A DNA stretch of 64,000 nt from Phenylobacterium sp. (GCA_020402745.1 JADBYZ010000004.1:62001-126000), one strand, 5' to 3'; shown: positions 47,570 to 57,664, counted from the stretch's first letter. Numbers and translations: made by a program. The notes: a model not told the origin generated them from the letters alone.

Positions 47570-49942
47570 TCAGCCCCTCAGCCGCGCGCCGGTCGCCTTC
47601 TCGGCTGCGGCAACGATCCGTGCGGACAGGGCCTCGATGTCGGCGTCCGTCAGGGTCCGGTCCTGGGGCTGGACCTGGACCTCGACCGCCACGGACCGGA
47701 AGCCTTCCGGCACACCGTCGCCCTGGTAGACGTCGAAGATCCGCGCCCCGGTGATCAGCGCCTTGTCGGCGGCCAGGATCGGCCGCACCAGGTCCCCGGC
47801 CTGCACCCCTTCGGGCAGGAGGAAGGCGAAGTCTCGCGACAGGGGCATCAGGGGCGAGGGCTGGAAGGCCGGACGGGTCTTAACCGCCCGTCGCCGAGGC
47901 TCCGGCAGGACGTCCAGGTGGATCTCGAAGCCATAGACCGGCCCGGCCACGTCCATGGCCTTCAGGATGGCGGGATGGATCTCGCCGAACTCCACAGCCA
48001 CGGTCTTGGGGCCCATCTGGAGTCGCGCTGACCGCCCCGGGCTCCACCAGGGGGCGGAGGCGCCCTGGACCGTCTGCAGGGGCGGCGCGGACAACTCCGC
48101 GAGCAGGGCCTCCAGGTCGCCCTTCAAGGTGAAGAGGGCGTCTTCGTTCCTTCCGTCCCAGCGGCGCGGCGCATGGGGCGCCAGGACCGCCGCGATGACG
48201 GCGGACTGGTCCCCCGGCTGGTCGCCGCGATAGATCGGGCCGATCTCGAAGAGGGCCGCGTCGGGGAAGCCGCGCCGGGCGTTGCGCCCCGCCGCCTCGA
48301 TCAGGTTGGGCAGGATGGAGGGCCGCATGCAGTCCAGGTCCGCGGCGATGGGGTTGGACAGGACCAGCTCCGGGGCGCCGCCGCCAAACCGCTCGGCGGT
48401 TTCGCGCTTCATGAAGCTCCAGGTCACGGCCTCGGCGTAGCCGGCGGCGGCCAGCGCCCTCCGGGCCGTGCGCATGCGGGCCTGCCGGACGGTCAGGACG
48501 CCGCCCGGCGCCTGCGGGGCCGGCGGCAGGGGGGTGGAGGGCAGGGCGCCGTAGCCGGCGATCCGCGCCACCTCCTCGACAAGGTCGGCCCTGCCCTCGA
48601 CGTCCCGGCGCCAGGAGGGCGGGACCACGAGGTCGCCCTCAAGCCCGAAGCCCAGGGCCGCCAGGATGGAGTCGATCCGTCCCCGGTCCAGCGAAAGGCC
48701 GGACAGGGCCTCGACATAGCTGCGGTCGAAGGCGAAGGGCGCCGGCCGGGTGGGCGCCTGGCCCGCCAGCACCGCCTCGGAGGGCTCGCCGCCGCAGATT
48801 TCGAGGATCAGGCGGGTGGCCAGCTCCAGCCCGGGCAGCAGGCTCTCCGGGTCCACGCCCCGGGCGAAGCGGTACTGGGCGTCCGAGGCGATCCCCAGGG
48901 TCCGTCCGGTCTGGGCGATCCGGATGGGATCGAACCATGCGCTCTCGATGAAGACGTCGGTCGTGGTCTCCGAGCACCCGGTGGAGGCGCCGCCCATCAC
49001 CCCGCCCAGGCCAAGGGCGCCCGAGGCGTCGCCGATGACACAGATCTCTGGTCCGGCGGCGTAGGTCTTCCCGTCGAGGGCCTCGACGGTCTCGCCCTCA
49101 CGGCCCAGGCGCGCCTCGATCCAACTCCCGGCCAGCCTGCCGGCGTCGTAGACGTGGAGGGGCCGGGCCCGGTCGAAGGTGATCAGGTTGGTGATGTCCA
49201 CCAGGGCGCTGATGGGACGCAGTCCGATGGACTTCAGCTTCTGCTGCAGCCAGTCCGGCGAGGGGCCGTTGCGCACGCCGCGGATCAGCCGGCCCGCGAA
49301 GGCCGGACAGGCGCCGCTGTCGTCCAGGCGGATCTCCACCGGGCAGGGGAAGGTTCCGGCGACGGGCGCGATGGCGTGGATCCTCAGGGTTCCGAGGCCA
49401 GCGGCGGCCAGGTCCCGGGCGACGCCGTCTACCCCCAGCCAGTCGGGCCGGTTGGGGGTGACCTCGAAGTCGATCACCGCCTCCAGGCCCAGGGCCTTGG
49501 CGGCGGGGGTTCCCACGGCCAGGTCGCCGTCCAGCTCCAGTATGCCGTCGGACTCCTCGGCGGTCTGCAGTTCGGCTGCCGAGCAGAGCATGCCGTTGGA
49601 CACCACGCCCCGGACCGGGCGGGCCTCCAGCACCACCCCGTTGGCCGGGATGCAGGCGCCGATGGGGGCGTAGATGGTGGTCAGGCCCGCGCGGGCGTTC
49701 GGGGCGCCGCAGACGATCTCCTTGCGGCCATCGACCGTGTCCACCTGGCAGACGCGCAGGCGGTCGGCGTTGGGATGCTGAACGGCCTCGACGATGCGGG
49801 CGACCGAGAAGCCGGCGAGGCGCGCGCCGGGGTCGTCGACGTGCTCGACCTCCAGGCCGGCCATGGTCATGGCCTCGACGACCTGGTCGACGGTGGCGGT
49901 GGTATCGAGGTGCTCGCGCAGCCAGGAAAGGGTGAACTTCAT
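47570..49942 (-). CDS. pheT: Phenylalanine-tRNA ligase beta subunit
   Basis: 790 residues, full length. The N-terminal tRNA-binding (OB) domain ([30 protein letters not shown]) is followed by the B3/B4 editing region, B5 domain, the catalytic-like core ([27 protein letters not shown]) and a C-terminal anticodon-binding FDX-ACB domain ([19 protein letters not shown]). Forms the alpha2-beta2 enzyme with PheS, encoded 10 bases upstream. Confidence 0.97.
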   Translation of the reverse strand: MKFTLSWLREHLDTTATVDQVVEAMTMAGLEVEHVDDPGARLAGFSVARIVEAVQHPNADRLRVCQVDTVDGRKEIVCGAPNARAGLTTIYAPIGACIPANGVVLEARPVRGVVSNGMLCSAAELQTAEESDGILELDGDLAVGTPAAKALGLEAVIDFEVTPNRPDWLGVDGVARDLAAAGLGTLRIHAIAPVAGTFPCPVEIRLDDSGACPAFAGRLIRGVRNGPSPDWLQQKLKSIGLRPISALVDITNLITFDRARPLHVYDAGRLAGSWIEARLGREGETVEALDGKTYAAGPEICVIGDASGALGLGGVMGGASTGCSETTTDVFIESAWFDPIRIAQTGRTLGIASDAQYRFARGVDPESLLPGLELATRLILEICGGEPSEAVLAGQAPTRPAPFAFDRSYVEALSGLSLDRGRIDSILAALGFGLEGDLVVPPSWRRDVEGRADLVEEVARIAGYGALPSTPLPPAPQAPGGVLTVRQARMRTARRALAAAGYAEAVTWSFMKRETAERFGGGAPELVLSNPIAADLDCMRPSILPNLIEAAGRNARRGFPDAALFEIGPIYRGDQPGDQSAVIAAVLAPHAPRRWDGRNEDALFTLKGDLEALLAELSAPPLQTVQGASAPWWSPGRSARLQMGPKTVAVEFGEIHPAILKAMDVAGPVYGFEIHLDVLPEPRRRAVKTRPAFQPSPLMPLSRDFAFLLPEGVQAGDLVRPILAADKALITGARIFDVYQGDGVPEGFRSVAVEVQVQPQDRTLTDADIEALSARIVAAAEKATGARLRG

Positions 49943-49952
49943 CTCAGGTCTC

Positions 49953-51062
49953 CTAGCTCAGGCCCGAGGCGGAATTCGGGGCGGCGAAGGCCGAGAAGCC
50001 ATAGTGCGCCAGCCAGCGGACGTCGGCGGCGAACATGTCGCGCAGGTCGGGCATGCCGTACTTCAGCACCCCCAGGCGATCGACCCCGCAGCCGAAGGCG
50101 AAGCCCTGCCAGACATCCGGGTCCAGTCCACAGTTCCGCAGGACATTGGGATGCACCATCCCGCAGCCGAGGATCTCCAGCCAGTCAGCGCCCTCGCCGA
50201 TCCTCACCTCGCCGCCGGAGCGGTCGCACTGCACGTCCATCTCGGCCGAGGGCTCGGTGAAGGGGAAGTGGTGGGGACGGAAGCGGGTGGTCACCTGGTC
50301 GGTCTCGAAGAACCGGGCGATGAAGGTCTCTAGGGTCCACTTCAGGTGGCCCATGTGGATGCCCTTGTCGATCACCAGGCCCTCGATCTGGTGGAACATG
50401 GGGGTGTGGGTCTGGTCGGAGTCCTGGCGGAAGGTCCGGCCCGGCACGATGATCCGGATCGGCGGCTCCTGGCCGCTGGCGATCCAGCCGGGCAGCTTCT
50501 CGTTCGTCCTGTGCATGACCCGCACCTGGACGGGCGACGTGTGGGTGCGCAGGACCTTGCGCTCGCCATTGGCGTCCGGCGGCAGGAAGAAGGTGTCGTG
50601 CATCTCCCGCGCCGGGTGCTTGGGCGGGAAGTTCAGGGCGGTGAAGTTGTTGAAGTCGGTCTCGATGTCCGGGCCCTCGGCGACGCCGAAGCCCATGTCG
50701 GCGAAGACGGCGATCATCTCGTCCATCACCTGCATGGTCGGGTGCACGCCGCCCCGGCGGCGGGGCGGGGCCGGCAGGGAAAGGTCGACCCGGTCGGCGA
50801 TGAGGCGCGCCTCCAGCTCATCGGCCTCCAGCTCGGCCTTGCGGGCCTCGATCCGCGCCGTGAGCCTGTCCCGCATCTGGTTGATCTGCGGCCCGAGGGT
50901 CTTGCGCTCTTCCAGGCTCACCGAGCCCAGGGTCCGGGCCAGGAGGGTGACGTTCCCGGACTTGCCCAGGATGGACACCCGGGCCTCGTCCAGGGCGGCC
51001 AGGTCCGCGGCCCCGTCAATGCGGGCCAGGTTGTCGGATTCCAGTGCGGCGATGTCGGTCAT
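49953..51062 (-). CDS. pheS: Phenylalanine-tRNA ligase alpha subunit
   Basis: 369 residues. A coiled-coil N-terminus (about 1-100) precedes the class II catalytic core: [44 protein letters not shown] (motif 2) and [20 protein letters not shown] (motif 3). It charges tRNA-Phe with phenylalanine. A terminator separates it from rplT, so pheST appears to have its own promoter in 51063-51138. Confidence 0.97.
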   Translation of the reverse strand: MTDIAALESDNLARIDGAADLAALDEARVSILGKSGNVTLLARTLGSVSLEERKTLGPQINQMRDRLTARIEARKAELEADELEARLIADRVDLSLPAPPRRRGGVHPTMQVMDEMIAVFADMGFGVAEGPDIETDFNNFTALNFPPKHPAREMHDTFFLPPDANGERKVLRTHTSPVQVRVMHRTNEKLPGWIASGQEPPIRIIVPGRTFRQDSDQTHTPMFHQIEGLVIDKGIHMGHLKWTLETFIARFFETDQVTTRFRPHHFPFTEPSAEMDVQCDRSGGEVRIGEGADWLEILGCGMVHPNVLRNCGLDPDVWQGFAFGCGVDRLGVLKYGMPDLRDMFAADVRWLAHYGFSAFAAPNSASGLS

Positions 51063-51138
51063 TCGGATCAGTCCCGGGGGGAGTCGGTCTTCTGGGGAGG
51101 TCGGGCTTCGGGGCCGTCACGGTGCGCCGGCAGGCCAG

Positions 51139-51170
51139 CAAAAAGCCCCCCGGACGCGCCGAGGGGCTTC
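51139..51170 (-). terminator. Rho-independent terminator after rplT
   Basis: Stem AAGCCCC/GGGGCTT around a GC-rich loop, with a run of five T residues on the minus strand. It lies 33 bases past the rplT stop and before pheS, so most transcripts from the ribosomal protein genes should end here. Read-through attenuation of pheST cannot be excluded. Confidence 0.75.
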
Positions 51171-51202
51171 TGAATGCAGCGAAGCCTAGAGGGCTCCGGG
51201 CG

Positions 51203-51559
51203 TCAGGCCAGGGCGGCGCGAACCTTGTCGGCGATGGCCTTGAACCCGACCGGATCGTTGCCGGCGATATCAGCCAGCACCTTGCGGTCCATCTGGACCC
51301 CGGCCAGTTCAAGGCCGTGGATAAATCGGGCGTAGGTCATGCCCTCCAGGCGGGCCGCAGCGTTGATCCGCTGGATCCACAGGGACCGGAAGCTGCGCTT
51401 GCGCACCTTGCGGTCGCGGTAGGCGTACTGGCCGGCCTTGTCGACCGCGGCCTTGGCGGCGCGGATGGTGTTCTTGCGGCGGCCATAGAAGCCGGCGGCC
51501 TTCTCAAGAACCTTCTTGTGGCGGGCGTGGGCGGTGACGCCCCTCTTTACACGTGCCAT
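51203..51559 (-). CDS. rplT: Large ribosomal subunit protein bL20
   Basis: 118 residues, the standard length. [20 protein letters not shown] is the basic rRNA-binding tail; [19 protein letters not shown] and [19 protein letters not shown] form the globular part. bL20 is needed early in 50S assembly. It follows rpmI by 16 bases. Confidence 0.98.
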   Translation of the reverse strand: MARVKRGVTAHARHKKVLEKAAGFYGRRKNTIRAAKAAVDKAGQYAYRDRKVRKRSFRSLWIQRINAAARLEGMTYARFIHGLELAGVQMDRKVLADIAGNDPVGFKAIADKVRAALA

Positions 51560-51575
51560 GCGTCAGGTGCTCCGA

Positions 51576-51776
51576 TCAAAGGCCGTAGGGCAGGAAGATG
51601 CGGATGATCTTGGCGTCGGCCTCGGTCATCACCTTCGTGCCCCGGTTCTGGCGGATGTACTTGGCGTTGTGGCTGATGAGGCGGTGGCGCTTGCCCGCCA
51701 CGCCGGCCTTGAGCTTGCCGGTCGCGGTGAGCTTGAAGCGCTTCTTCGCCCCCGACTTCGTCTTCAGTTTCGGCAT
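51576..51776 (-). CDS. rpmI: Large ribosomal subunit protein bL35
   Basis: 66 residues. [20 protein letters not shown] and [19 protein letters not shown] are diagnostic. ATG at 51776 gives the standard length; the longer open frame upstream is not supported. It precedes rplT in the usual order, but infC, normally just upstream, is 2.3 kb away. Confidence 0.98.
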   Translation of the reverse strand: MPKLKTKSGAKKRFKLTATGKLKAGVAGKRHRLISHNAKYIRQNRGTKVMTEADAKIIRIFLPYGL

Positions 51777-51930
51777 TTCACGTCGGAACCTTCCGGCCCC
51801 GTCCTCTGGCGTATTGATGAGCCGCCCTGGCATGCCTTTGGCCAGGCGACTCCGAAGGGGCGGGTGAGTACGCGAAAAGGGGAAGTGGGGCAAGCCCCAG
51901 CGGATCCAGCTTTGGGGTTGGACCCGCCTC

Positions 51931-52116
51931 TCAGGGCAGCGAAAAGCCAATCCGAAGGTTGAGATGGGCCCGGGTCGCCACCTCGAATGCGTCCGGCCAG
52001 TCGCCGCCGCCCTGACCAAGGCTGCCTGAAAGCCAAAGGCCGCCGATCCGGGGATCGTTCCAGATCGTCTGCTCGATGGCCGCGAGCAGTGCGGACTGCA
52101 CAGCGGTTAGCGGCAT
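51931..52116 (-). pseudogene. Possible remnant of a nucleotidyltransferase
   Basis: 61 codons. [20 protein letters not shown] resembles the GS-LGRG-x-D entry of the nucleotidyltransferase fold (kanamycin-type or DUF4037 proteins). The second metal-binding Asp and the rest of the domain are absent because the frame stops 29 residues later. Either a truncated gene or chance similarity. It lies in the patch between infC and rpmI that also holds a broken toxin gene. The surrounding 51777-51930 and 52117-52213 show nothing else. Confidence 0.4.
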
Positions 52117-52213
52117 GGCTCTTCACTCTCAAGTCTTCAGGTTGCTGGTTCTTGACCCGAGGCCAGAACCGACGCTGATCCAGACGCCCCCGACCAGAAG
52201 GCCCCGCTTGGTC

Positions 52214-52483
52214 TCATCTGCGCCCCCGCCCCTCCAGCCAGTCCATCAGTGCGATGTCGATCCGGGTCTGCCAGCCCGGGCCTGTGGCCCGGAACTGTTC
52301 GAGGACTTCGCGTGAAAGTCGGAGCGTGGTCCTCTGCTTGGTGACCGCCGCTCTCGGGCGCCCGCGGAGTTTTCGCTGCAGGCCTTCGGGAAGGGCCTCC
52401 AGTCTGACGGCGGCGACGGCCATGGCCTCGGTCCACTCCGGATTGTCGGAGTCCGGCCGGGAGGCTCTATCGGTGGCGGGCAT
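52214..52483 (-). CDS. brnA: BrnA-type antitoxin
   Basis: 89 residues. LRGRPRAAVTKQRTTLRLSR and VLEQFRATGPGWQTRIDIAL form the BrnA ribbon-helix-helix domain, which binds DNA and neutralises BrnT. ATG 52483 lies inside the 3' end of the brnT frame, the normal overlap of this pair. The antitoxin is intact while the toxin frame is interrupted. It should still repress its own promoter near 52740-52800. Confidence 0.85.
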   Translation of the reverse strand: MPATDRASRPDSDNPEWTEAMAVAAVRLEALPEGLQRKLRGRPRAAVTKQRTTLRLSREVLEQFRATGPGWQTRIDIALMDWLEGRGRR

Positions 52484-52736
52484 GAAGTCTGATCTCCCTT
52501 GCATTGGCCTTTCGGAAGCTGATCACACGAATCCCCGCCGGTGTTTCCATGAACACTAGGGCATGCAGCCGGCCTTGCACGAACCCCAAGGCGGCTTAGC
52601 GCGTCTCGGGATAGGCGCGTCGGCTGTCGACCCAGATCAGCGCCGTGGTGAAATCGAACCCGTCGGCGTCTTCAAATCCAAAACCGCGCTCACGCCGGTT
52701 CCGTTCGCTCTTCGCCGGATCGAACTCGATATCCAT
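52467..52736 (-). pseudogene. brnT: BrnT toxin gene with in-frame stop
   Basis: Reads MDIEFDPAKSERNRRERGFG, FEDADGFDFTTALIWVDSRR and AYPETR, then TAA (52596-52598), then AALGFVQGRLHALVFMETPA and GIRVISFRKANAREIRLHAR in the same frame to a TAG at 52467. The joined sequence matches BrnT, an RNase toxin, throughout. Family members have an aromatic or other residue where the TAA stands, so a single base change would restore it. It is most likely an inactivated toxin; a sequencing error is the other explanation. Confidence 0.82.
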
Positions 52737-52760
52737 CTTATTTTATGTGCATACAGAAAA

Positions 52761-52797
52761 TGCCCGTCAACCTTGCGCGTCAATGACAGGACGGGCA
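52761..52797. promoter_or_regulatory. Inverted repeat upstream of brnTA
   Basis: TGCCCGTC (52761-52768) is repeated in reverse complement as GACGGGCA (52790-52797), 25-61 bases upstream of the brnT ATG. It could be an operator for BrnA autoregulation or a weak hairpin between the convergently spaced genes. No T-run is present. Confidence 0.35.
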
Positions 52798-52821
52798 ACG
52801 GGGCGTTTGTCCCTCGTCCGG

Positions 52822-54033
52822 CTATCGGGGCAGGGGGGGCGCCCGCCGGCTCGCGGAAAGGGCCAGGAAGATCGCCGGCACCACCAGCGCGGCGCCCAGC
52901 AGGAAGGGCGCGTTGATGTTCAGCGGGAACACCAGGCCGGCCGAGAGCGGCCCCGCCACCCGGGACAGGGCGCCGCAGGCGTTGTTCAGCCCCTGGATCT
53001 GGCCCTGCCGGTGAGGGTCGGCGGTGCGTGAGATCATCGACGCCACATTGGGGAAGGCGACGGACTGGCCCACGGCGGTCAGGCACATCAGGGCTATGGT
53101 CGCGGCGGACCCCGGCGAGACCACTAGCAGGCCGGAGCCCAGGACGGTGAGACTCATGCCCACCGCCAGCATTCGCCCCTCGCCAAACCGTTCCGACAAC
53201 GGGCCGGTCAGGAACATCTGCGAGATCGCCGCCGCCACGCCCACGAAGGCGAAACAGACCCCGATCTCCCGGGGCGTCCACCCGAACCGCTCATTGGCCC
53301 AGAGACCGAAGATCGACTCGATGCCGGTGAAGGCGAACCCGACGATGAAGGACAGCAGCATCAGGCGGCCGAGGACCGGATTCTCCACCATGTCCTTGAG
53401 TCCGGACAGCAGGCGGGTGCGCCGGGTTTCCACCTCCCGGCGGTGGTTGCTCTCGCGGATGACCACCAGGATCGCCAGGACGCAGGCGCCCGCCAGCGCT
53501 GAGGCGACGAACAGGGGCAGTCGGAAACCATCCGGACCGGCGTCCGGGTTGGCCAGAAGCCCCCCGAGAGAGGGCCCCACGATCATGCCCACGTTCCAGG
53601 CCGCGCCCTGATAGGACATCTGCCGGGTGAGCTGCTCCGGCGGCGTCACATCGGCCAGGTAGCCCTGGATGACCGCGCCGTTCCCGGAGGCCAGGCCGCC
53701 GACGAGGCGGATGAGGAAGGCGGCCAGGATGTTGGGGGCAAAGGCCAGGGCCAGGTAGCAAAGGCAGTTGCCCATGATCGTCAGGATCAGGATGGGCTTG
53801 CGGCCGAAACGGTCGGACAGACGTCCCCAGAGCGGCTCGCCAAAGAAGGAGCCGATGGAGTAGGCCGAAAAGATGAGGGCGATCTGCCAGGCCGGGGCGT
53901 CGAAGGACTTGGCGTAGAAGGGCAGCAGCGGAATGATGATTCCGAAGCCCAGCAAGTTGATGAAGATCACCGCCGTCAGGGCGATCGCCGCATAGGGCGA
54001 TGCGGGCTTGGTCTGGCGGGCGTCCTCCGACAT
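52822..54033 (-). CDS. MFS transporter of the TetA-like drug efflux group
   Basis: 403 residues with twelve predicted helices. The family motif A GRLSDRFGRKPIL lies after helix 2, and GLASGNGAVIQGYLADVTPP after helix 4 is typical of tetracycline/multidrug exporters. WNVGMIVGPSLGGLL carries the antiporter motif C (G-x8-G-P-x-x-G-G). ATG 54033 is preferred over an upstream in-frame start. The substrate is unknown. It is inserted with brnTA between infC and rpmI. Confidence 0.9.
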   Translation of the reverse strand: MSEDARQTKPASPYAAIALTAVIFINLLGFGIIIPLLPFYAKSFDAPAWQIALIFSAYSIGSFFGEPLWGRLSDRFGRKPILILTIMGNCLCYLALAFAPNILAAFLIRLVGGLASGNGAVIQGYLADVTPPEQLTRQMSYQGAAWNVGMIVGPSLGGLLANPDAGPDGFRLPLFVASALAGACVLAILVVIRESNHRREVETRRTRLLSGLKDMVENPVLGRLMLLSFIVGFAFTGIESIFGLWANERFGWTPREIGVCFAFVGVAAAISQMFLTGPLSERFGEGRMLAVGMSLTVLGSGLLVVSPGSAATIALMCLTAVGQSVAFPNVASMISRTADPHRQGQIQGLNNACGALSRVAGPLSAGLVFPLNINAPFLLGAALVVPAIFLALSASRRAPPLPR

Positions 54034-54110
54034 GCGGCGTCTGTTAGGGCGGCGACGCGGGAGGAGCAAGGGCGGGCGGCGACGAAATCCGGCGCCGCCC
54101 GGTCGGGCGT

Positions 54111-54644
54111 TTATTTGGGCGCCAGGATCATGATCATCTGTCGGCCCTCCATGCGGGGCTCATACTCGACCTTGGCGACCGGCTCGAAGTCGGCCTTCAC
54201 CTGTTGGAGGAGCTTCATGCCCAGCTCGGGGTGGGCCAGTTCGCGGCCGCGGAAGCGGAGCGTCACCTTGACCTTGTCGCCTTCGCCGAAGAACCGGTGC
54301 ATCGAGCGCGCCTTGACCTCGTAGTCATGGGTGTCGATGTTCGGCCGCAACTTGATCTCTTTGATCTCGACGACCTTCTGCCGCTTGCGGGCCTCGTTCT
54401 TCTTCTTCTGTTCCTGGAACTTGAACTTGCCGTAGTCCAGGATCTTGCAGACAGGGGGGTCGGCGTTGGGGACGATCTCGACCAGGTCGAGCCCGGCTTC
54501 CTCAGCGGCCTCCAGGGCGGAGGAGGTGGGCATGACCCCCTGCTTCTCGCCATGCTGGTCGATCAGCAGGACCCGGGGAACTCGGATGTCTTCGTTGATG
54601 CGCGGACCGTCTTTGACGGGCGGCGCCTGCATGGGCCGGCGAAT
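54111..54644 (-). CDS. infC: Translation initiation factor IF-3, AUU start
   Basis: 177 residues. [20 protein letters not shown] opens the N-domain, [20 protein letters not shown] is the linker, and [15 protein letters not shown] with [12 protein letters not shown] ends the C-domain. ATT at 54644 is chosen as start because GAGGAG lies exactly 9 bases upstream, whereas the ATG at 54632 would be 21 bases from it. The extra residues IRRP fit the N-termini of alphaproteobacterial IF-3 proteins. AUU starts allow IF-3 to limit its own synthesis. Confidence 0.93.
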   Translation of the reverse strand: MRRPMQAPPVKDGPRINEDIRVPRVLLIDQHGEKQGVMPTSSALEAAEEAGLDLVEIVPNADPPVCKILDYGKFKFQEQKKKNEARKRQKVVEIKEIKLRPNIDTHDYEVKARSMHRFFGEGDKVKVTLRFRGRELAHPELGMKLLQQVKADFEPVAKVEYEPRMEGRQMIMILAPK

Positions 54645-54731
54645 AGGTTTCTGCTCCTCAAGCTGTTGATAAGGGCGGCGACGGAAAGGCGTCCGACGCA
54701 GTTCGATATATGACCGTCCGGGCCCCGGCGA

Positions 54732-55703
54732 TCAAGCGGCGCCTTCCAACGGCAGCAGGCTGTTGGCGGCCCGCTCCACTGTGCTGGGCTCCAAGGTCGT
54801 CAGGTCGTCGGCCTGGAGGACGATGACGTGACCTCTGGGAGCCGAAAGGGCAGGGTCTGAAGCCTTGGAGAACAGGACCACTGTCGGGGCGCCGGCGGCG
54901 GCGGCAAGATGCAGGGGGCCGGTGTCATTGCCCACCACCAGGGCGGTCTCCGCGCCGAACTCGGCGACCTTGGCGAAATCGGTCCTGCCGGTCAGGTCCC
55001 GGGCCTGGGGCACGTGCCTCTGGATCTCGCGACCGAGGGCGCTTTCCTGTGGGCCTCCGATGACCAGGATGTCGTAGCCGCGATCATACAACCGGCGGGC
55101 CAGGCGGCCGTAGGAGTCCGCCGGCCAGCGCTTGCCCATCCGGTGGGCGGATCCGCCCGGGATCAGCATGACATGGGGTCGGTCTGAGGGCCGCCGGCGG
55201 CCCCGCCGGGTTCCGCCGATCCAGGACAGGTCCGGCGGCGGCGCTGACAGCGGGGTCGTCGGCGCATCCGGCCAGATCCCCGCCGCCTTCAACTGGTCGG
55301 CCTGGCGCTCAAGGGTGTGCATTTGGTCCTTGCCGGGCGTTGTGTGCGGCAGGGCGCATCCAAAGGCGATCCCCGACCATTCCGGCGGGAAGGGGCGCAG
55401 AAGGTGGAAAATCCGTTCCGAAGCGGCGGACGTCTGGAGGTCGTAGACGCGGTCGTAGCGGACCGCCTTCAGCCGGGCGCGAAGGGCCAGCCAGGCCTCC
55501 AGACCCTCTGGCCTGCCATCCGTCTCGACCTCGTCGAAGTAGGGACAGGCCCGGGCCAGGGCCTCGAAGGGCGGCGTGGTCAGGAGGGTGATCTGCGCCT
55601 TCGGGTGGGCCTCGCGGATGCGCTTCATCGCCGCCAGCGCCAGGACGAAGTCGCCCAGGGCCGACAGCTTGATGACCAGGACCTTGCGGATCTCTCGGCT
55701 CAT
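54732..55703 (-). CDS. Family 9 glycosyltransferase (heptosyltransferase-like)
   Basis: 323 residues. KVLVIKLSALGDFVLALAAM at the start and VMLIPGGSAHRMGKRWPADS, then VVGNDTGPLHLAAAAGAPTV, are the hallmark acceptor and ADP-heptose-binding blocks of LPS heptosyltransferases. It probably adds a sugar to the LPS core. The start overlaps the stop of the upstream glycosyltransferase as ATGA, so both act in the same pathway. Confidence 0.88.
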   Translation of the reverse strand: MSREIRKVLVIKLSALGDFVLALAAMKRIREAHPKAQITLLTTPPFEALARACPYFDEVETDGRPEGLEAWLALRARLKAVRYDRVYDLQTSAASERIFHLLRPFPPEWSGIAFGCALPHTTPGKDQMHTLERQADQLKAAGIWPDAPTTPLSAPPPDLSWIGGTRRGRRRPSDRPHVMLIPGGSAHRMGKRWPADSYGRLARRLYDRGYDILVIGGPQESALGREIQRHVPQARDLTGRTDFAKVAEFGAETALVVGNDTGPLHLAAAAGAPTVVLFSKASDPALSAPRGHVIVLQADDLTTLEPSTVERAANSLLPLEGAA

Positions 55704-56872
55704 TTCCCGACGGACCGCGCCTCGAGGAGCTGCTCATACACCGCGAGCGTCGCAGCACACATGGCGTCATTCGCGTAGAGGCGTACGGCCCTCTCCCGGG
55801 CGACCGCGCCCAGGGCCGTGAGGCCCTCGCGTCCCAGGTCGATCGCCGCAGCCATGGCCAGGGCCCAGGCCTCGATGTCCCCCGGCGCCGCCCGCCACCC
55901 GGTCTGGCCGGGCAGGACGGTCTCGGTCGTCCCTCCGTGGTCCGAGGCGATCACCGGCCGACCCATCACCTGGGGCTCCACGGCCGCCCGTCCGAAGGAC
56001 TCGGGCACCAGGGTGGGCAACAGGGCGATATCCGCCGCCATGAAGGCCGCAGGCATGTCATCGCAGTGTCCCACCAGCCTCACGACACCCTCCAGGTCTG
56101 CGGCGCCCACGGCCGCCTCCAGGGAATGGCGGTAGGCAGAGCGGCCTTGATCGTCGCCTGCGAAGATGACACGCAGGTTGCGGCCTTCGCCTTTCAGACG
56201 TGCAGCGGCGGCGATAATCGTCTCATGCCCTTTGATCGGCGTCAGTCGCCCCGCCAGCAGGAAGACCAGGGGCCCCTCGCCCTGGGGTGGCAGGCCCCAG
56301 GCCCGCCTCAGGGCCTCCACGCGCTCCAGGCTCACCTTTTCGGGGTCGAAGCGGTTAAGGTCCACGCCCCGGGGGATGGCGACCACCCGCGCAGGCGCGA
56401 TCCGGTGCTCGGTCAGGACGTGGGCGCGGGTGTAGTCGGAATTGGCGATCACCCGGTCCACCCGGGTCATGACGGCGTTGTACCAGCGCTTGAGCGGGCC
56501 CTTCGCCAGGTAGATGCCGTGATAGGTCGCCACCGTCGGCAGGCCCTCGGCCCGGGCGGCCCAAAGGGCCGGGAAGGCCGGCGCCCGGGAGCGCACGTGG
56601 ACCAGGCTCACCCTCCGCCCCCGGATCACCCGGCGCAGGGCCCGGGCGGTCTGCAGCATGACCAGGGGGTTCTTGCTCTGCATGGGCAGGCGGACAAGCT
56701 CGCCCCCCGCCGCAGCCAGGGCCGCCTCCATCCGCCCCCCCCGGCTGGCCACCAGGGCCCGGCCGCCGGCCGCGACGACGGCGCGGGCGACGTCGATCGT
56801 GGTCTGCTCGGCGCCGCCGGTCTCCAGTTCCGGGACCACCTGCAGCAGGGTAAAGTTCGGAGGAAGGCTCAC
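55700..56872 (-). CDS. Family 4 (GT-B) glycosyltransferase
   Basis: 390 residues. LQVVPELETGGAEQTTIDVA is the acceptor-side loop; AGRLTPIKGHETIIAAAARL and LPTLVPESFGRAAVEPQVMG (the E-x7-E motif region) belong to the nucleotide-sugar domain. GTG 56872 places the first beta strand at the N-terminus; the longer upstream frame is antisense to the hydrolase. It likely acts with the next gene on LPS or another envelope glycan. Confidence 0.88.
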   Translation of the reverse strand: MSLPPNFTLLQVVPELETGGAEQTTIDVARAVVAAGGRALVASRGGRMEAALAAAGGELVRLPMQSKNPLVMLQTARALRRVIRGRRVSLVHVRSRAPAFPALWAARAEGLPTVATYHGIYLAKGPLKRWYNAVMTRVDRVIANSDYTRAHVLTEHRIAPARVVAIPRGVDLNRFDPEKVSLERVEALRRAWGLPPQGEGPLVFLLAGRLTPIKGHETIIAAAARLKGEGRNLRVIFAGDDQGRSAYRHSLEAAVGAADLEGVVRLVGHCDDMPAAFMAADIALLPTLVPESFGRAAVEPQVMGRPVIASDHGGTTETVLPGQTGWRAAPGDIEAWALAMAAAIDLGREGLTALGAVARERAVRLYANDAMCAATLAVYEQLLEARSVGK

Positions 56873-56917
56873 GGCGTCCTGATAGCGCAGCCCTGCGCCT
56901 GGCGCTATGCAGGGGCC

Positions 56918-57664
56918 ATGCAGGAGACATCCGGACACTTGGAGCGCGAGGCGGGGATTCCCCTGGCCTGGCGGGCCGTCGAGGGGCGCGGGCCGACAGT
57001 CGTCTGGCTGGGCGGCTTCAAGTCGGACATGACCGGGACCAAGGCCGAGGCCCTGGCCGACCAGGCCGTCGCCGTCGGTCGGGCCTTTCTGCGCTTCGAC
57101 TATTCCGGCCACGGGGAGTCCGGCGGGGCCTTCACCGACGGGACCATCGGGTCCTGGCGGGCCGACGCCCTGGCGATGATCGATGCCCTCACGACCGGCG
57201 AACTGATCCTCGTGGGCTCGTCCATGGGCGGCTGGCTGGCCTGTCTGATCGCCCTGGCGCGCCCCGAAAGGGTGAAGGGCCTGGTCCTCGTGGCGCCGGC
57301 CGCTGACTTTCCCCAGGCCCTGATGATCCCGGAAATGACCGACGCCGACCGCGCCGCCCTGGCCCGGGACGGGGTCTGGATGCGGCCGTCCGAGTATGGC
57401 GACCCCTATCCCATCACCCGCCGCTTCCTTGAGGAGGCGGCGGACTGGAGCCTCCTGCCCGGCCCTTTAGGGATCGACCTGCCCGTGCGGATCCTGCAGG
57501 GCGGCGCGGACCCCGACGTACCCTGGCGCCACGCCCTGGCCCTGGCCGAGGCCCTGACCTCGCAGGACCAGGTCTTCAGCCTCGTCCGCGACGGCGACCA
57601 TCGCCTGTCCCGGCCCGAAGACATCGCCCGCCTCCTCGCCTTTGTTGAAGAGCTCTGCGCTTAG
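56918..57664 (+). CDS. Alpha/beta hydrolase
   Basis: 248 residues. The nucleophile elbow is Ser102 in ILVGSSMGGWLAC; FDYSGHGESGG supplies the oxyanion region. ILQGGADPDVPW and RDGDHRLSRPED carry the Asp and His of the triad. Close in pattern to palmitoyl-thioesterase or ABHD10-like hydrolases. CAGGGG precedes the ATG, which faces the divergent glycosyltransferase 45 bases away. The substrate is unknown. Confidence 0.87.
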   Translation: MQETSGHLEREAGIPLAWRAVEGRGPTVVWLGGFKSDMTGTKAEALADQAVAVGRAFLRFDYSGHGESGGAFTDGTIGSWRADALAMIDALTTGELILVGSSMGGWLACLIALARPERVKGLVLVAPAADFPQALMIPEMTDADRAALARDGVWMRPSEYGDPYPITRRFLEEAADWSLLPGPLGIDLPVRILQGGADPDVPWRHALALAEALTSQDQVFSLVRDGDHRLSRPEDIARLLAFVEELCA

